A stretch of 35,265 nucleotides of DNA from Bacillota bacterium (lineage in GTDB: Bacteria; Bacillota; Syntrophomonadia; Syntrophomonadales; Syntrophomonadaceae), in NCBI GenBank assembly GCA_023395515.1, contig JAEWZB010000058.1, positions 1 to 35,265 of the forward strand. The letters run 5' to 3'. How positions within the stretch are numbered: position 1 is the stretch's first letter; each line of letters opens with the position of its first letter. Below, one piece after another: positions 32,324-35,265 of this stretch. Position numbers and translations under genes: made by a program. The notes beneath the pieces are model-generated. The model saw nothing but the letters and a program-made list of their open reading frames with translations. It did not search any database and was not told where the DNA came from.

Positions 32324-32350
32324 GCCCGTACCATTTTTGATGATACGGGC
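32324..32350 (-). terminator. Terminator of the OFA transporter gene
   Basis: GCCCGTA-C-CAT pairs with ATG-A-TACGGGC around a 5-base loop, with one mismatch. It lies 45 bases beyond the stop codon at 32395. The T-rich tail on the minus strand is interrupted. Confidence 0.65.
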
Positions 32351-32394
32351 AGTTGGTATAACGACTTTAATTCAGATTTTTTAATTACTGCTCT

Positions 32395-33600
32395 TTATAA
32401 GTTAGCAGCCTTAGAAGAGGAAACATCTAAACTAGGTGCTTTTCTCACCAAGAAGGTCATACCGGCTCCAATAGCACATAGTACTGCCGCAATTAGAAAA
32501 GCTTGGGTAAACGGAACCGCAGTTCCCACTATAGGGCCTAAAATAGCTGCGGAACCATAAGCTAAAAATATAATCCCATAGTTTGTGCCTAAGTTTTGAG
32601 TTCCGTAATAATCTGTAGTTATAGAAGGGAAAAGCGCTAAGAATCCGCCAAAACAGAAGCCAATTAAAGAACATAAGGCCAAGAAACTTGCGTTATTCAT
32701 GGTAATAGCGCTCATGGAAAACATAGCTATAGCAGCCAGAATATACATAGCTAAAAGTGAATTTATCCGGCCTAATTTATCAGATAAGGTACCCCAAATT
32801 ATACGGCCGGCCGCATTGAAAATAGCTACTATAACTACCGCATTAGCCGCTTTAGCTGCATCTAATCCTACCAACTCGATTCCAATATTGCTGGCCAAGC
32901 CGATAACCATTAAACCAGCCATACATCCAAACAGATACATAACCCAAAGGGCATAAAACTGCATAGTCCCTAACATTTGACCAGTGGAAAAGTTTTGTCC
33001 GCCCCCAGCACTAGCCGCCGGAGGAGTCCAGCCGGCCGGAACGTAATTGGCAGGAGGCACTACCAGTAGTTGGGCTCCTAAAATTATAGCTACTAAGTAG
33101 ATAATTCCCAAATAAAGAAAAGTGGCACTTACACCGCTTCCAGCCATAATTGCCAAAATAAGCGGTTTAAAGACTAGGGAACCGGCTCCAAAACCAGCCA
33201 CAGCTATACCACTGATAAGACCTCTTTTGTCGGGAAACCATTTAAGACAGGTAGCTAACGGGCAAACATAAGCTGTACCTATACCAGCACCGCCAATTAA
33301 ACCGTAAAATAAATAAAGTTGAGTAATACTGGTAGCATTACTAGCCAATATTAAACCTAAACCTAATAAGATACCTCCACAGGTAGCAACCCAGCGTGGG
33401 CCAATTTTATCCTGTATTTTACCAGCAATAATAGTGAATATCGACATAGTAGCAATGGTAATAGAAAAGGTCAAAACAACATCTGGTTTTTCCCAACCAA
33501 ATTTATCAATTAAAGGTTGATTAAAAAGACTCCACGCATATACCGCCCCTAAACAAAGTTGAACAATTACTGCTCCCACCACAACTAACCATCGATTCAT
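32395..33600 (-). CDS. OFA-family MFS transporter (oxalate/formate antiporter-like)
   Basis: This is a twelve-helix major facilitator carrier. The ATG at 33600 gives MNRWLVVVGAVIVQLCLGAVYAWSLFNQPL, whose first 20 residues are the standard OFA start, with GGAAGG upstream. A TTG at 33618 behind AAGGAGGGGG would add six residues and cannot be excluded. Further motifs are GKIQDKIGPRWVA after helix 2, GAGIGTAYVCPLATCLKWFPDKRGL between helices 4 and 5 (quoted here as GTAYVCPLATCLKWF), and GTLSDKLGR in the central loop. OFA carriers move oxalate/formate, lactate, pyruvate or other short monocarboxylates; the substrate is not determined. The 401-residue length is normal. Confidence 0.9.
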   Translation of the reverse strand: MNRWLVVVGAVIVQLCLGAVYAWSLFNQPLIDKFGWEKPDVVLTFSITIATMSIFTIIAGKIQDKIGPRWVATCGGILLGLGLILASNATSITQLYLFYGLIGGAGIGTAYVCPLATCLKWFPDKRGLISGIAVAGFGAGSLVFKPLILAIMAGSGVSATFLYLGIIYLVAIILGAQLLVVPPANYVPAGWTPPAASAGGGQNFSTGQMLGTMQFYALWVMYLFGCMAGLMVIGLASNIGIELVGLDAAKAANAVVIVAIFNAAGRIIWGTLSDKLGRINSLLAMYILAAIAMFSMSAITMNNASFLALCSLIGFCFGGFLALFPSITTDYYGTQNLGTNYGIIFLAYGSAAILGPIVGTAVPFTQAFLIAAVLCAIGAGMTFLVRKAPSLDVSSSKAANL

Positions 33601-33938
33601 TACTTTTCCTTCCGACAAATTTCCCCCTCCTTAATATATTAGCTTTAGTTTAAAGCCATGGTTTTACTATAACTAAAGCTAATTCCAATTATTAATCTAG
33701 GATTTTGAAATATTTGCCTATCATCCCCTTTTATAGTCAAATAAAATCCATTAATACCGCTCAATAATTCCACAACTTTTGTTAAAATCCTGTTAATTTT
33801 TATAAAAATATTACTAAAATAACTTAATAATAAATTTCTAGGCATATTATAATTGACAATATCTGATTACTAATATTTTTTTCAATCTAAAACGAATACT
33901 CGTATGTGAGACAGCAATTCAGGAAAGAAGGAATTGTT
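33601..33938. other. Divergent control region between OFA transporter and thioesterase
   Basis: This AT-rich stretch holds a perfect 12-bp inverted repeat in the transporter leader (33639-33682) and a lone TTGACA on the plus strand (33853-33858) without a good -10. It also has CTAAAACGAATACT (33887-33900), the inverted copy of a motif before the DUF2889 gene. No small gene or known riboswitch was recognised. Confidence 0.5.
33639..33682 (-). repeat. Perfect 12-bp inverted repeat in the transporter leader
   Basis: TTAGCTTTAGTT (33639-33650) and AACTAAAGCTAA (33671-33682) are exact complements separated by 20 bases. The inner arm ends just upstream of the transporter's ribosome site (AAGGAGGGGG). 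It may be a repressor operator or an RNA hairpin. Confidence 0.6.
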
Positions 33939-34433
33939 ATGCTATTACTTAATCCCGATCACATTAAAGCAGTCCTGGCTCTTATCAACCAGGGACCTTA
34001 TTTTCAATTACTATCTATGCAGGTTAAAGAGCTAGGCTTAGGTTATGCTGAGGTTGTGGTGGATCTGGACAGGAAACACCTTAATCCTTTTGGCGGTATT
34101 CATGGCGGAGTTTATTCTTCACTTATTGACACAGCCACATATTGGGCAGTCTATTGCGATGTTAAGGAAGATAACGGTTATGTTTCTCTTGATCTTAGCG
34201 TCGATAATTTAGCCCCGGTAAAAGAAGGACACCTTATAGTTAAAGGTCAACGGATAAAAGCCGGAAGAAGTATCTGTATAGCCGAAGCAACAATTACTGA
34301 CCATAAAGGCCGGCTTTTAGCTTATGGCAAATCTAAGCAGATGATTACCCCCGGTCTTCAGTCAATAGAACAAGCAGTTGCGGCCATGGGATATAGGGCT
34401 CTGCCACCTAAGTATATTGAGGCAGATGATTAG
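33939..34433 (+). CDS. PaaI-type hotdog-fold thioesterase
   Basis: This is a 164-residue acyl-CoA thioesterase of the PaaI/YdiI family, cytoplasmic. The ATG at 33939 (MLLLNPDHIKAVLALI) is preferred because GAAGGA lies before it; the frame extends to a GTG at 33906. The active-site motif is NPFGGIHGGVYSSLIDTA, with the Asn and HGG helix start. It is followed by the VSLDLSVDNLAPVKEG strand typical of the fold. It hydrolyses an acyl- or aryl-CoA of unknown identity. The flavoprotein gene starts 39 bases downstream and is probably co-transcribed. Confidence 0.88.
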   Translation: MLLLNPDHIKAVLALINQGPYFQLLSMQVKELGLGYAEVVVDLDRKHLNPFGGIHGGVYSSLIDTATYWAVYCDVKEDNGYVSLDLSVDNLAPVKEGHLIVKGQRIKAGRSICIAEATITDHKGRLLAYGKSKQMITPGLQSIEQAVAAMGYRALPPKYIEADD

Positions 34434-34472
34434 CTGCAAATCAACCGTTAAAACTTAAAGGGGAGGTATATC

Positions 34473-35265
34473 GTGAAAAAAGTTTTAGGATTAGTAGTAT
34501 CACATAGAAAGCTGGGCAACAGTGAAATTCTAGTTAAAGAAATTATGAATAATACTCCGGAGGAATGCAGCCGGGAATTAATTCGCCTAACTGATTTGGA
34601 TATAAAACCATGCAAAGCCTGTTATGTATGTTTACAACCGGATAAAACTTGTCCGGTACGAGATGATTTCGATTTTGTAATGGGGAAAATCAGGGAGGCA
34701 GATGCCCTTATTATTGGCGTTCCGGTATATTTTTTGGGACCGCACGGCTATTATAAAATGCTGACTGATCGATTAGTGGGGGCACAAAACTATTCCCAGG
34801 AAACGCAAGGGAAACCCTGTGTCATAGTCATGCCTTACGGTTCCAACGGCTGGGCTGGTTATAGCAAAGCGGCCTGTATCGTTATGCCCAAGCTGCTCAG
34901 GATGAACCTGCTTAATTGTTGGCAGGTTCACGCTACACTGCCGGGAGAATCTCTGTTAAACCCGAAAAATATTAGCTATGCCAGAAATTTGGGCCAAGAA
35001 CTCTTCAGCACCCACGAGTATCAAACCGGCAATATGGAATGTCCCGGCTGTGGCTCTGATCTCTTTAGACTGCTGCATGAAAACCTGCTGGAATGCCCGA
35101 TATGTGGTGCAATAGGTGTTTTACAAAATAATTGTCACCCCCATTTTCCCGAGTCGGATTATCAGCGTTTTTCGGACCATGAAATGGATAAACATTTCAA
35201 AGGCTGGCTGTTGGAGATGAAAGATCGTTTTTTGATCGAGAAGAAGCACTTGCAGGAATTGCAGC
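34473..35265 (+). CDS. Iron-sulfur flavoprotein with C-terminal zinc ribbon (partial)
   Basis: The gene starts at GTG 34473 behind GGGGAGG and stays open to the window edge (264 codons seen). Residues 1-180 are an NAD(P)H-dependent FMN-reductase (flavodoxin-like) fold, with SHRKLGNSEILVKEI for phosphate binding. They also contain the compact cysteine motif Cys47-x2-Cys50-x2-Cys53-x6-Cys60, which in iron-sulfur flavoproteins binds a [4Fe-4S] cluster. A second cysteine set, Cys190-x2-Cys193 and Cys208-x2-Cys211 (ECPGCGSDLF and ECPICGA), looks like a zinc ribbon or rubredoxin-like knuckle. Such proteins pass electrons between cluster and FMN in anaerobes. The partner and the C-terminus are outside the window. 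Confidence 0.82.
   Translation, partial: MKKVLGLVVSHRKLGNSEILVKEIMNNTPEECSRELIRLTDLDIKPCKACYVCLQPDKTCPVRDDFDFVMGKIREADALIIGVPVYFLGPHGYYKMLTDRLVGAQNYSQETQGKPCVIVMPYGSNGWAGYSKAACIVMPKLLRMNLLNCWQVHATLPGESLLNPKNISYARNLGQELFSTHEYQTGNMECPGCGSDLFRLLHENLLECPICGAIGVLQNNCHPHFPESDYQRFSDHEMDKHFKGWLLEMKDRFLIEKKHLQELQ

Noticed and set aside
33853..33858. TTGACA as a promoter for the thioesterase
   Set aside because: The best -10 (TATTTT) is only 15 bases away and poor, so I did not annotate it as a promoter.
1..35265. tRNA, rRNA, CRISPR arrays, insertion sequences, prophage, anti-phage systems
   Set aside because: I looked for cloverleaf ends, regular spaced repeats, transposases, integrases and defence-gene motifs on both strands and found none. 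The window reads as ordinary metabolic chromosome.

Overview
The window looks like the chromosome of a low-to-moderate G+C, Gram-positive-type anaerobe of the Clostridia. A fatty-acid or amino-acid oxidiser of the Syntrophomonas type is the best guess. This rests on gene content (two acyl-CoA dehydrogenases, a crotonase, a family I CoA-transferase, an OFA-type MFS carrier, a Mn-riboswitch TerC), strong AGGAGG ribosome sites, and common TTG/GTG starts. It is an inference; no rRNA or marker gene is present. I found no tRNA, rRNA, CRISPR array, insertion sequence or phage gene.

Layout. 1-62: tail of a membrane protein gene. 102-1638 (-): motA-motB, the flagellar stator. 1875-3805 (+): a DUF2889 protein and an amidase-signature enzyme with fatty-acid-amide-hydrolase-like spacing. 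3878-4576 (-): an unrecognised membrane protein. 4683-6696 (-): a secreted serine hydrolase of the beta-lactamase fold, split by an apparent one-base frameshift. 7168-8994 (+): a large (about 600 aa) acyl-CoA dehydrogenase. 9103-10818 (-): a transmembrane chemoreceptor. 11039-12361 (+): a DUF815 ATPase.

12447-24082 is the core of the window. On the minus strand, in transcription order, lie a CoA-transferase; a PAS-PAS-AAA+-HTH activator of sigma-54 RNA polymerase; and then an operon of enoyl-CoA hydratase, acyl-CoA dehydrogenase and a complete branched-chain-type (HAAT) ABC importer (livH, M, G, F, K order). Both the CoA-transferase and the hydratase operon are preceded by well-formed -24/-12 (sigma-54) promoters. 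A 20-bp imperfect palindrome, TYGACTCA-N4-TRRRTCAA, occurs three times: about 185-200 bp upstream of each sigma-54 start, and in front of the activator gene itself. I read this as one inducible module for import, CoA activation and beta-oxidation of a carboxylate, with its own enhancer motif and probable autoregulation. A glycerol-dehydrogenase-like gene (22964-24082, +) diverges from the CoA-transferase and shares its control region.

24243-27218: a soluble chemoreceptor with a complete CZB zinc-binding signature and an extra His-rich tail, a ferritin-like protein, and an aspartate-racemase-family enzyme. 27426-28465: a yybP-ykoY (Mn2+) riboswitch with terminators, controlling a TerC-family membrane protein. 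28600-31395: a molybdate/tungstate-type ABC importer behind a cluster of repeated TTATGTTA elements. 31430-33618 (-): a DUF6125-like cysteine-rich protein with an internal duplication, and an OFA-family MFS transporter whose leader holds a perfect 12-bp inverted repeat. 33939-end (+): a hotdog thioesterase and the start of an iron-sulfur flavoprotein carrying an added zinc-ribbon, cut off by the window edge.
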